Origin: Marsupella aquatica
Taxonomy: Eukaryota; Marchantiophyta
Reading direction: 5' to 3'
Assembly: GCA_973895155.1 (NCBI GenBank)
Contig: OZ316895.1
Coordinates: forward strand, 16,244,001-16,308,000
DNA: 64,000 bases
This document shows, piece after piece, positions 54,298-64,000 of this stretch (positions within the stretch are counted from its first letter, which is position 1; each line of letters opens with the position of its first letter). The position numbers were made by a program, and so were the translations under genes. The notes under the pieces are model-generated. The model was given only the letters and a program-made list of their open reading frames with translations. It was not told the DNA's origin and ran no database searches.

Positions 54298-57200
54298 GAT
54301 GATTGAAATTGTTTTTGGGGTCAGAGATGTGACCAGGTGTTGTTTAAGCAACCTGTTGACTCCGCTTGGTGAGTCTTGGCATTTAGCGCCGAGATAATCC
54401 AAGTTTGCCGACACGAGTCTCGTGCTAGTAACTACAGTACTTGAATAAAATTACATAGATTATGATGCCGGAGTGGATTACAAGCACACTACATGACATA
54501 ATAAATACCATGAAAGATTTATTATTTGTGGATCACATGTGGGAACAAACAATTTAATTTTAAATCCTTCAGGGCCTCACAAAGGCGGAGACACAAATTG
54601 AGATATGTTTGCTTCTGGACGGGAATGGGAAGGATCGTAGTCACCGGGTTTCAGGGCCATTAGTAGGATCCCCCTACTTTGGTGGTCGTCATCAAAGACC
54701 ATCAATCACATTGGTGATGACTACTACTGAGGGGGTAAAGGGGCTGGTCTTGAGGATGACAAAGCCGTGATCGAACAACTTTCAGCACCCCTTTTTAGTG
54801 GTCATCATTCTAATCATCCCTCGACCTGCCAGGGCCCATTTTTAAAACCTGGTACCTCCAGGTCTCGACAGCTAGTCAAGCTTCGAAGTAAAAAGTGAGC
54901 AAAAAGTGAATAATTCATCTTCCCACAACTTCTGGGACTATACTGAGGTTTAACATTAAGTCAAGCCGGGGTAGTCGGGGTAAGGTTTTGGCCGGGACAC
55001 TCCTTTGTCACCCATGCCCTGGTGCCACTGCCTTTCGCTTTGTTCTTCTGTTTACTAGGTTCTGCATTGCAATTAGATATTGGGGTTTCCTTTCCCATTT
55101 GAACTTGGTTGGATCAGGTTGTCTAGGGGGTCTTTGGCTTGGTAGGAATGCAGTTTTTGGATTGGATGTCTTAAATACAAGTCCATTGAGCAATCTGAAT
55201 TTGTGTTCTTTTGGGGTGTGTGGTGTTGCCCTGCCCTGGTGTGAAGTAAAGTTTTGGGGTTTCCACTTTGAACAGTTTTCTCCTGGGAGAGTAGAAGGAA
55301 AATCTTAAGGATTGAAGATTGTGTGGCAAAATAAAGTGGTCAGTCACCTTTGGGGTTACATGAAGATACCTGGAGAGCTATTCATATGAAACACACTGCC
55401 TTAACATCTTTTGAGCTGGAGTAAGAGTTCCTATGATAGAAGGCTTTGAAACACTTCAAAATATTGAGGTTTTTTCACTTTTGACACCCCTACATTGCTC
55501 TACTGTACTTAGAAACTCCACTGTTGTTTGTTGATGTGGCCATAGCTCAACACAACGAACCGTGTATGGCCTCTTGTTGTCTCAGAAAAAATATAGTGGA
55601 GTAAGACACTTCAAGTAGCAACTAATACAGGGATGGCTAGAAACCATCCTTCAAGATTAGTACCAGTGCAATCCGGATGTATTAATGTCGTCCACAATAT
55701 TCTGGCCTGACATGCACCACACAGCCTTAAACACTACATCGCAGTGTAAAAACAAGAGTTAGTCAAGACTGCAAAAGAGCCTCATTTAGCCTTGCAAGCC
55801 TATATATGCAAAGAAGCGTAGTGTTTTAATGAGAGGTAGTGCCAGTACGGACGGGAGAGGGCACATAGGGAGTGCTTGCTCTTCCATGGGGAGAAACATG
55901 TTTAATTCAGCCCAAAGTGCCTTTTGGACTGAATTGTGGGATTAACATTTTGCCTCTTACATACATGACATCGTGCTTGACATGTTTGTTTGATGTCACC
56001 CAACTGAGGTGCCAATTTTACTTTGCGTCCTGGTAATTGGACATCAAAATGTAACGGTATATTATGAATAACTCTCAATGGTATAAATAAAATAGTTGGG
56101 CTGGAATGACATTATACGCCATATATTGTCACGTTTGATGGGCAATCACCAGGACTCTTTTTACCTCTTATGAGCTACAGTACTTTGGGACAACACTAAT
56201 CAGCATTATTTTTATGGCTTCAACGGCAGTGGTACGTTGGATACTTGGATGCTTTCCTTACCGGATGTGTGTAGGTTGTTCCATGTGATTTCGTTGATTT
56301 GTACGGCTCTCCCTGCACTATGGGGGGCGTGTATTTCTTGTCGGTTGTAATAAAGCTCCCGATTTCCAAAAAGAAATCAGGACCAGTGCCTTAGTGCTTG
56401 ACCTGTTGAAATTACATTAAATTTAATTAGATTAAGTTGACTGTTCTCGAAAATTGTGCCCCCTTTGCGTCTGTCCACATGCCTTAGCGTGCCACAGCAT
56501 CTTCTTGCCCGATTATATCCCTACAAGACTTTTCACTTTCAATATTTGCATTTTGAGATTTGTCTCCTACTTGTCGCGTCCTAAAGTACGTTGAATTTGA
56601 ATTTACATTAAATTTAGGTTTGTCTGAAGTGCCAAGAATGAAACATAATAAAAAATAGGCACAAAACTTGGGCTTGTTTGAAGTGTCAAAGGAGACACTC
56701 GATTTAAAAAACAGACACCTTGAGCCTTGCTGCTTCTATCAGTGTTATATTTTCAAGTTTTTTTCTTCTTCTTTTCAGATGGTATAATCCTCATTGTCAA
56801 CTGGAAATAAAGAGCGGATGGAGATGGGGGTTTGGTGTCACGCCCCCATGGATTGTCAAAGCTTGGCTACACTTGCACCTTTTACTGTTTTGAAAGGAAT
56901 CTGAAAGATAAAGGGCTCCTCACCCTTTGCATTCCATTATATGTAGTTTACCTTGTGATAAGTTGCTCTCATGCCCACACTACTTGGGGAGTCCTTCACA
57001 AAACTGAAAATTACTTCCCAAAATTGATAATTTGGGTCTCATACCCCAATCATGCAGAGAGTCCTTTCACAAAGGGAAACGTAGGTTGGCAATTTTATGA
57101 CATCTGACCATTTTTGCACTTATTGGAAATGGAACAAATGATTTCAGAAAACTCTCAAGCTTTGTGTGTTCATAAGTTGGACATCAGAGGACATATTGAC

Positions 57201-57490
57201 AAAATTTGAGAGTAAAGCAAGATCCAAAAGTAGTTCAAATAAATGCTCAAGTTAACAGTTTACAGTTCGTCACGGTGCTTGGAAAAACTGCTCGAGACAT
57301 CCTTAGCACAAGTGAAACGTATTTCCAAAAGCAGCAGATCACTTATTTTCCCGGCATACATTGAACAATGACATTACTCAGTCCGGGGATTAGCAGAACA
57401 AACCCCTCAGTTCATCCGGGCCTAACATTCAACATTCTTGTCAACTGCTACAAGGCAAATTAACTTCATGGATTGTGAATTTTGCAAGAT
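54298..57490. other. No gene supported
   Basis: Contains a possible 3' end of a LINE (listed separately). The 106-codon frame at 54988-55308 is not recognised. Confidence 0.5.
56200..56390 (+). mobile_element. Possible LINE 3' end fragment
   Basis: The phrase CTTGTCGGTTGTAATAAAGC followed by TCCCGATTTCCAAAAAGAAATC resembles the 3' untranslated end of plant L1-type elements, with a polyadenylation-like AATAAA and short A-rich tail. No reverse transcriptase remains, so this is a weak call. Confidence 0.25.
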
Positions 57491-57986
57491 CTATAGAGAA
57501 CAACGGGCTTGCATCATAGCATGAATGGCGTTCGATGCCAATATGAGATACAACATGCCTTCCTCATCGAGATCTGCGGCCCTGGAGGAGAAGTCATCCG
57601 CTGCAGCCTGAAGGTGTGAGAGCCCAGGAACTATGGATTTAGACCCACCTTGATCCTTGAATCGATTGTATTCGATCGGTCTACGAAACTTTTCTCTGGA
57701 TTTTCTCAAGAGGTCGGAGCTCAGTGTGCACAACTAAGAATACTCAACTACACGCAAACTGTCAAGTGCGTTTTCCAGTGTTTGGAGGGCCTGATCGGAG
57801 TCCTCAAGAGACGCACGATACGCTTCCTCCACTATGTTTCACTGGTGTCGAGAAAGGCTCAGCTGAATGATTTATCGGCAAAAATGCAATAGAGCAAACG
57901 ATCTAAGGTCAAGATAGTAGAATGCGTTGTCCTGGGTAGATTGTTTTCTGGTCACATACCTGCGAGCCACACCGGTAGTTTGCTCG
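57491..57986 (-). other. Possible further exons downstream of the LysM gene
   Basis: Minus-strand pieces with coding character: a coiled-coil-like stretch (EEAYRASLEDSDQALQTLEN, about 57750-57825) and a frame ending at 57491 with AADDFSSRAADLDEEG. A piece at 57967-58063 in the alternative frame (TVHPVAILKQF, WTACDEQTTG) ends with a good donor CTCGCAG/GTATGTG. They may belong to an alternative 3' end of the LysM gene or to a separate gene. I could not join them in frame with the LysM exon. Confidence 0.3.
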
Positions 57987-60900
57987 TCACAGGCGGTCCA
58001 AGGAGTTTGGGAAAATTGCTTCAAAATGGCAACAGGATGGACTGTAGTTGTCTTGTCTTCGGAACTGCATAACATACTATTGCAAGCTGCTAGATCTCAC
58101 TTAAAAAGCAATGCTTGACGCTCTAGATATAGGAAAGCACAAATATTGTCGGAACTTACTCGAGGATTGATCCTGCAGAAGTTGGAAGAGGGATCAGTGC
58201 ACTGTCCTGGAGCAATACTGCTTAATGTCTCACCAGCCTTCACAACATGGTATCTGACAGAACAGGAGAGTCGCCAAGTGGTCATGAGAAGATTGAGAAG
58301 ACTGCCTGCTATGCTGGATTCTGGGCTACGAGCAGTACATGTACGCACTGATAATGCAGGCAATTGTGTACTTCCCTTAGAAAAGTGCGGAGCTGATTCC
58401 TCGTCTAATTCTATGTAACTCAATGAGAACGTTGGGAGACTTGAACCAATACAAGTGGAGACAAGAAAACTTACCTCGCAGCAGGGCCACCGTTTTTGGG
58501 CCAGAGCACTAACAAACCAGCAAGGATCACAGCTCCACTTAGAACCTGGCGGAATATGAAGGGTCATTGTGAATAACTAGGATCTGCTCTTAAAATCACA
58601 TGCTTCCCCACAGACTTACTTCCCTAACTTCCTTTCGGATCTTTTCGACTGACTTCAATTCGCTGAATCTGACGAAAGCACTGGTTTGTAGTGTGTTAAT
58701 CTGCTTACAGTAGCTAGTTGGTGACAACGGAACAGACCTGTTTCAGGCCACTTCCCAAGTGACCGAGAATCTTGCTCTCCTTGGCACTCGAAACTTCTCT
58801 TCCACGTCGATGGAACTGATCCTCAATACATACTTTGCGAACTGGTGGAGATTTTTTATTGGCACTCGAAACTTGTCTTCCAGGTCGATGGAAAGTTTCC
58901 TCAATACACACTTTGCGAACTGGTGGAGATTTCTCGTTCTCTAATTCGATGCTAGATATATCTTTGAAGGTGATATCAACCTGCAATATTTGCCGAGTCG
59001 TAGGCATGTGAAAACTTCTCATCAAATTAAACTTAAAATGCACAGTATACAGGGCAAACCAACCCAGTCATGCTCTTAATTTGAAATTCAAGCAAGGAGA
59101 ACAAATTTACTGAAACAGGGAGAACAGAGTACAACAAAATACCGAGAAAAAGTCTTAACTATCTACCATTACAAGCTCTAGGACAAGGTTAGCAACGAGA
59201 GAGGAAGCAAGGACTATAAGACTGAAAGTTGCTAAACTTCTAGCCAGATACTGTTGGTCAAAATATTGGTAGACTTCCTCGGAAATTTTCAGAATTGGAC
59301 GAGACCTGTCGTGCGGCACTGGCAAATTGATCGTCCTTGGATGTGACCCGGTCGCCGTATGCGCTCGTCTGCTCGAACTCCTCGTTTAAGTTAGCTGGGA
59401 TTAAGAACGCCTTCCTTGCTGGAAATAAGGAATCTTGGAGATGTTTCCAAGCCGGTAGCGAGTCACCGGAGCGAGGTAGTTTTTGCAAATCCGAAGGTGC
59501 CGGCTTTGGGCTAGTCATTGAGCTCCGCGGGCCCATCACTTTATTCAAGTGCTGCGATTCAAGACGGGCCTCAGGTTTATCTTTCCTGTCTTGAGAAGCA
59601 ACATCTACAGTTTTGATTGTTTCTTCCTCGAGAGCAAGGGAAGTTCCTACTATTGGAACAACTCTTTCTTCCACCTTATCTCCAAGTTCCTCCATTGCTG
59701 CAATGTCCTGAGAAATCAGCTTGCAATTCGGCTGGTCCAGGACGTTTCTGGACTCCTTTTCTTGCAATTCGGAAAGGCTTTCCTTCCCGAATTGCTCGGA
59801 CATAGAATCCTTCTCCGTCATGGAGCTCTGTTTCATTTGATTCTCGAGGGCTTCCACATTTATGTCCTCATGGAGCTCAGGGAGCTTCCACGCCATACGT
59901 TTGTCTCCGGATTCCCCTACCGTAGTGAAGTTTCCTATTGTATCCGTTGAATCCAACCGCCCTCCTGATGCAGGCTTATCGACTCTGCTTGATTGACAAC
60001 CTTCTGGCAACCTCGCCTCCTGATCCTTTGCAATGCTATCCCGAGTCGACGAGTTTTCTCGTGAAGAAGCCTTTCCCCGATCATGGTTTGCTTTCGCGCA
60101 ATTCTCCCGGACCGCGCTATTTCGTGAACCTAGCTCTTGGTTTCTCCCTCTGTCCTCCCACTTTTTCAGTTTCTCCCTCGCTGTTCTTTGGTCACGGGCC
60201 GCGACTGCTGTCCCTGTTAGACTGTTTTCCGCTCGCACTGTCTCATTTTCAAGCTTGGACATCGATAAATCTGGGTCCTAAAAAAGTCATTGAAAATGGA
60301 TCAAAGTGGTTTTCTTGGGTGCCCAACAGACGGCCGATAATTTAGCTGGGCACTCCATGCCATGATTGCCGATTTTATCAGCCTAAGAATTTACTAAACT
60401 ACTAGGCTACAGGCCAAATCTCAATAGATTCCATCAAAACTTAGTGAGGGTACTTATTCTTTCCACGAACTTCAACATCCAACATCTTTGACTATAGTAA
60501 AAATGCAATTTTGTGGATTCCAAAACACAAGTGAATTCGATTGACGGTGTGAATGCTGCCAAGAGGGCTACCACTAGTGTAGAAGAACTTCACCCAATTG
60601 TTGAACTTAAGAATGTGTGCATACCGGATGGACGCTGCTTTCAAAAGCACTGATGCGAGCTTTGACACAACCACTGGAGATTCTGCTGGGACTTTGCTTT
60701 GGCGGAAGCGGGAGTGGATAATAAGTGGCTCCTTGCCCAGGATGAATCTGAGAAGAATTGTTCATTTTCCCGGAAGTCTGGGAGGTCACAGGAGTTGCAG
60801 CCGAGCTACGGTCGGGCAGGCTGATTAGTGGGGAAGTGGTGGAACTAGCACGGAAGACAGTTTCTCGTGCCTTCTGAGCAACTTTTGAGGCATCTTCCCA

Positions 60901-61374
60901 TGTCATCGGAGGACGTTCGACACATATCCAGCCGTCTACAGAAGCTTGCGTTTGCGGTGCCGACAACTTGTATCCTGAATCCTCCTTCGCTGACAAATCT
61001 TCCGACGCTAGACTTGAATTGGTGTCCACTCTCACCCAAGGATTTGTTAGTCTGGAGGTGCCGCGAGCTTGAAAAGTTGATCCTGGATTGTAGGTCTGTT
61101 GTTGAAGACTTGGCTCTACCATAAGATGATTTGGAGGCGGAGGGATGCTTCTCTTCCCTTCCCTCAGTCTTGGGATCTTCGTCTCTGCTGAAGCTTTTGG
61201 TGCGAGGGTCTGTTCTCTAATGCTTGGTAGTTGCATTGGGATGTCTTTCATTCCGTTTGGAGCTCCTCTCTCAGTGTTCATCAGCAATTCCTTTGCTGTA
61301 GGCAATACTTGCAAGTACTCCAAATCTCTACTAGAGACCATTGCTTCGTGCGGCACGTCTTGTTTACAACTCAT
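57987..61374 (-). CDS. Predicted membrane-anchored LysM protein, multi-exon, function unknown
   Basis: Proposed exons are 61374-60625, 60277-59306, 58980-58738, 58545-58475, 58253-58160 and a tentative last exon 58064-57987. Each internal junction has GT/AG borders and keeps phase: CATCCG/GTATGC, TTTTTTAG/GACCC, GACAG/GTCTCG, ATTGCAG/GTTG, AAACAG/GTCTG, CCGCCAG/GTTC, GCGAG/GTAAGT, CTGTCAG/ATACC. The first 570 or so residues are charged, Ser-rich and probably disordered. Next come two copies of a 26-residue repeat, a hydrophobic segment SGAVILAGLLVLW (one membrane helix) and a LysM domain starting YHVVKAGETLSSIA, of the type that binds N-acetylglucosamine polymers or is used as an extracellular or lumenal module. 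The end of the LysM domain is uncertain because the last exon choice does not give the expected C-terminal strand. A further upstream exon may lie at 61699-62080. Confidence 0.5.
58783..58938 (-). repeat. 78-bp in-frame tandem duplication inside an exon of the LysM gene
   Basis: Two 78-bp units (starts 58783 and 58861 on the plus strand) encode two 26-residue repeats sharing KSPPVRKVCIE and FHRxGRxVSSA. The length is divisible by three, so the frame is kept, which supports the exon being coding. Confidence 0.8.
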
Positions 61375-61698
61375 ACCGTACTCTAGTCTGCGGTGAGCAA
61401 TCTTCCTGTCTTCCTTACAGTGTGCGCTTTAGTATCGGCTCTGCTTCCACGTCCTCGAGAGGGAGATCAATCCTTCGAATGATCAAAATCGCGAGCTGAT
61501 GATCCGTCTCCTTTTCTCACGGGATCTTGAAAACGTCCCCGCTCTTCCATGCATTCTTCCATTTCTGATGGATGACCAACAAGATTATCAATCCTAGTTG
61601 GCCATGAAGAGTAAGCACTGCGCAAGCTCTGCATTCTACCGAGCTACTTCAAGTTTCCAATCACGGTTGTAAGCACTGAGCCTTTCTCCTGTTTACGT

Positions 61699-62080
61699 CT
61701 ATGTATGCCGAGGCTGTCCGTGGAAAACCCCAAGTTCATAGTTGAATGAGATATTCCCGGAAACTGTGGGAAAATACACTAATCGTTTTGGCAGTGTATC
61801 TTGGAGTGGAATACGTATTGGTGTACTGTCTTGAGAAAGAAATTTCAAGACATTAGACAATCGAGCTGCCAAAAAGGTGCAATTTGAGATTCGGAAGTTG
61901 TTCCCGAGAGGAAAAGGGATAGCAAAGAATTCAGCAGAAAGAACCTCTTTTCCTTTCTTCCTTGAAAAAACCTCCCAGTTATCCAAAGGCTGTCCTGCAT
62001 GCACTCGAGCGTTTTCAGCTATCGTTCGAAGACCATTATTCACACACAGATCTTCTTTCCTCTTGAAATCATATAATCTC
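61699..62080 (-). CDS. Possible 5' exon of the LysM gene
   Basis: An open minus-strand frame preceded by a good acceptor (TTGATTGCAG/AGATTATATG). It begins RLYDFKRKEDLCVNNG and is unrelated to known domains. No donor was fixed and the frame ends in a stop at 61699, so only the first part could be exon. Confidence 0.3.
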
Positions 62081-62085
62081 TGCAA

Positions 62086-64000
62086 TCAACAATTGTCAAA
62101 TTGACAAGACCTCAGAGATATTTGATAGACTCCACAACTTAGAAAGTTGACTGATATCCACAAATTGATTGACATGTGCACCGCTTTCGTGATAACGACA
62201 TCATATTTTGTCAAGTTCGAATGCAAAACCCCAAAAAGGGGAACGTGATGACCATGAAGACAGAATCACCAGCATGTCATCTCTGCGTTTTCGGAATTCT
62301 TTCCTATCGGCAGCTGCCCTCTGCAGTCAAGACCAGTGAACAGCAGTTGATCGGAAAGTATCTTAAGAGTATTAGGACACCACTCTAACACATAGATGCC
62401 TGGAAAATATGATACGACGTTTATCCGGAGCTACCAATTTGAATGGACGCCTGCTATCAATCCCAGACTGTATAATTCATACCCTCGATTCTAGTCTCGT
62501 TCGATCTTCTTTGGTCAGGATAAAGTTTAGTTTCAAGTGAATATGGCCTCCCTCGTCGAGAGAAACATAGTCCTCTCGGAACCATTCCTGAACTATGGTT
62601 GGAACCTCTATTGCTGCAATGAAACCATCACACACAAGGAGTTGATTGCTTCTGAGAAAGGCGCCAAGTCCACTCTGTCTAGATATATCGAAAGACTACA
62701 GAAGATGTTAAACATTTCAGTCTCCCGATTTCTTCACTACAGGGTCCAACATGGAAACTGTTTCTTAATTGTCGCTGAAGAAAGCCAAACCCGAGTTTAT
62801 ATCATCTAAATCTGGATATCAACAGCTCACACCTACATAGTCGGAAGGGCACTTACCAATGCTGGACACTACAACCCCTGTTGGATCACAGACCGCCACG
62901 AGAAGCCTATCTGTGAGGTTAAATACCGGACTGCACAAGAGTAAATTGTGTAAGCGCTCGTTGCTCATTAACAGGGCCGAGGAAAGTAAAGATCATTTAT
63001 GAGTGCTTTCCGTAGTTTTAGGGACACCCAAACTGCAGCAATGAAAGACAATCACAATGGTACGTTGCTGATATTTAGTAAGTCACCAAGGGGCAATGGA
63101 ACTGGGCAACCATGAAAGCACTTACAATGCGAAGTCGGCGTTCCACGGTGCAATTTTCCCCCCATGTGGCCTTTTAGGTTTGGTAACAAACTCTTGCTCT
63201 CCCAGAGACACTAGAAAGCGACCAAAAGACTTCTCCAAGTTACCAGAAAGTAGCAAGCTTCGTCACTCACTCAAAATTTTCACAAAATGTCTTCAAAGCT
63301 GGGAAGGTTGGGAACATTGAGTTACTTAGCCTAGGAGTATGCAAATGCAACGTGGAAGAAAGAAACATCAGAAAGTACCTTTCACAGAGACAAAGTAGTT
63401 ATTGGAGCCTGCGTTCACATACAGAGTTGACAGCCACAAAAAGTTTAATCCCTAGCAAGTCGAAAGAGATAGTACATAGGCTAGGGGATAGGACGCATGC
63501 TCTGGATGCAGAGTAAATGCAACGACAACCAAGCCACATTATCAGGCCCAGAGTTGAACTGAATACATTATTAGGTACAACTGCACGTAACTTGAGAACT
63601 CAATTCGAAAACTCTGGAAACACACAAATTATCCAGAGAATGCAACAGTAACTCACCAGTGTTCCCTGCTGGCAGCCCCACAGCCTCCAGAACTGTAGTT
63701 CCTAGTCAAACATGGATAGTAAGAATTGCAATTGTGGAGCCCAGACCTCGAATAGATTTCTCATGCAAACTATTTCAAAAGCAAAATTTACTGGATACAA
63801 CCCACAACCGATTATTTAGACTCGAAGAAACACCTCGTCGTTGAATCACTCGAACACCAGTAAGGCACCAACCATATATCCAGACATCACCTAGCCTAGA
63901 GCGCTTGAATTGGAAAGATTGTGGATTCGGTCAAAAATACATGAATCATCAACCTACGCTACCAACGATTAAATTCATCTCTTATTTATTCACTTGTTTT
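62086..64000. other. No gene recognised
   Basis: Short frames on both strands. The 90-codon plus-strand frame 62537-62809 has a normal composition but no recognisable domain. No repeats or RNA genes were seen. Confidence 0.45.

Noticed and set aside
1-64000. CRISPR arrays, bacterial operons or riboswitches
   Set aside because: The window is eukaryotic (spliced genes, plant retroelements). No repeat-spacer pattern of constant unit was seen.

Overview
The window looks like nuclear DNA of a streptophyte, most likely a land plant. The best-supported host gene is a class II trehalose-6-phosphate synthase (minus strand, 37444-40402) with the three-exon coding layout I know from land-plant members of that class. 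Plant-type Ty1/copia and Ty3/gypsy elements, tRNA-derived SINEs, small inverted-repeat elements and telomere-like CCCTAAA boxes agree with this. Retrotransposons carrying cytosine methyltransferases have, as I recall, been reported from charophytes and dinoflagellates rather than flowering plants, so an early-diverging lineage is my guess. I cannot name the species.

Layout. 1-5.4 kb is anonymous AT-rich DNA. 5.4-6.8 kb is a deleted relative of the gypsy element described below. 7.43-7.73 kb is a SINE with a perfect 17-bp target duplication. About 9.8-30.1 kb is one nested structure. Its outer shell is an element with about 1.1-kb terminal inverted repeats and a decayed PIF1-like helicase core. 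Its left arm was broken first by a copia element (10172-16395, TSD ATTGG) and again by a gypsy element (16976-27050, TSD ATTG). The right arm is intact and serves as an empty-site reference for both insertions. 30.1-37.4 kb is intergenic. The TPS gene follows, then a GC-rich upstream region, a 100-N gap, a minisatellite and a MITE-like element. 43-57 kb is repeat-rich intergenic DNA. 57.5-62.1 kb holds a predicted multi-exon minus-strand gene with a long low-complexity N-terminus, one transmembrane helix and a LysM domain.

The most interesting system is the 10-kb gypsy element. In order it carries gag with zinc knuckles, an aspartic protease, a C5 cytosine DNA methyltransferase, reverse transcriptase, RNase H, a DDE integrase and a C-terminal PHD finger. 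It thus combines a DNA-methylation writer with a chromatin reader. Its ends are not ordinary LTRs: the order is A1-internal-B1-A2-B2, the split-direct-repeat arrangement of PAT/Kangaroo-type DIRS elements, yet it has a DDE integrase and a target-site duplication. The related copy at 5.4 kb has the order A-internal-B, so it shares the same outer ends. Both could come from circular DNA opened at the palindrome GACAGCTGTC at the B/A junction. The copy here is dead, with several frameshifts and stops.
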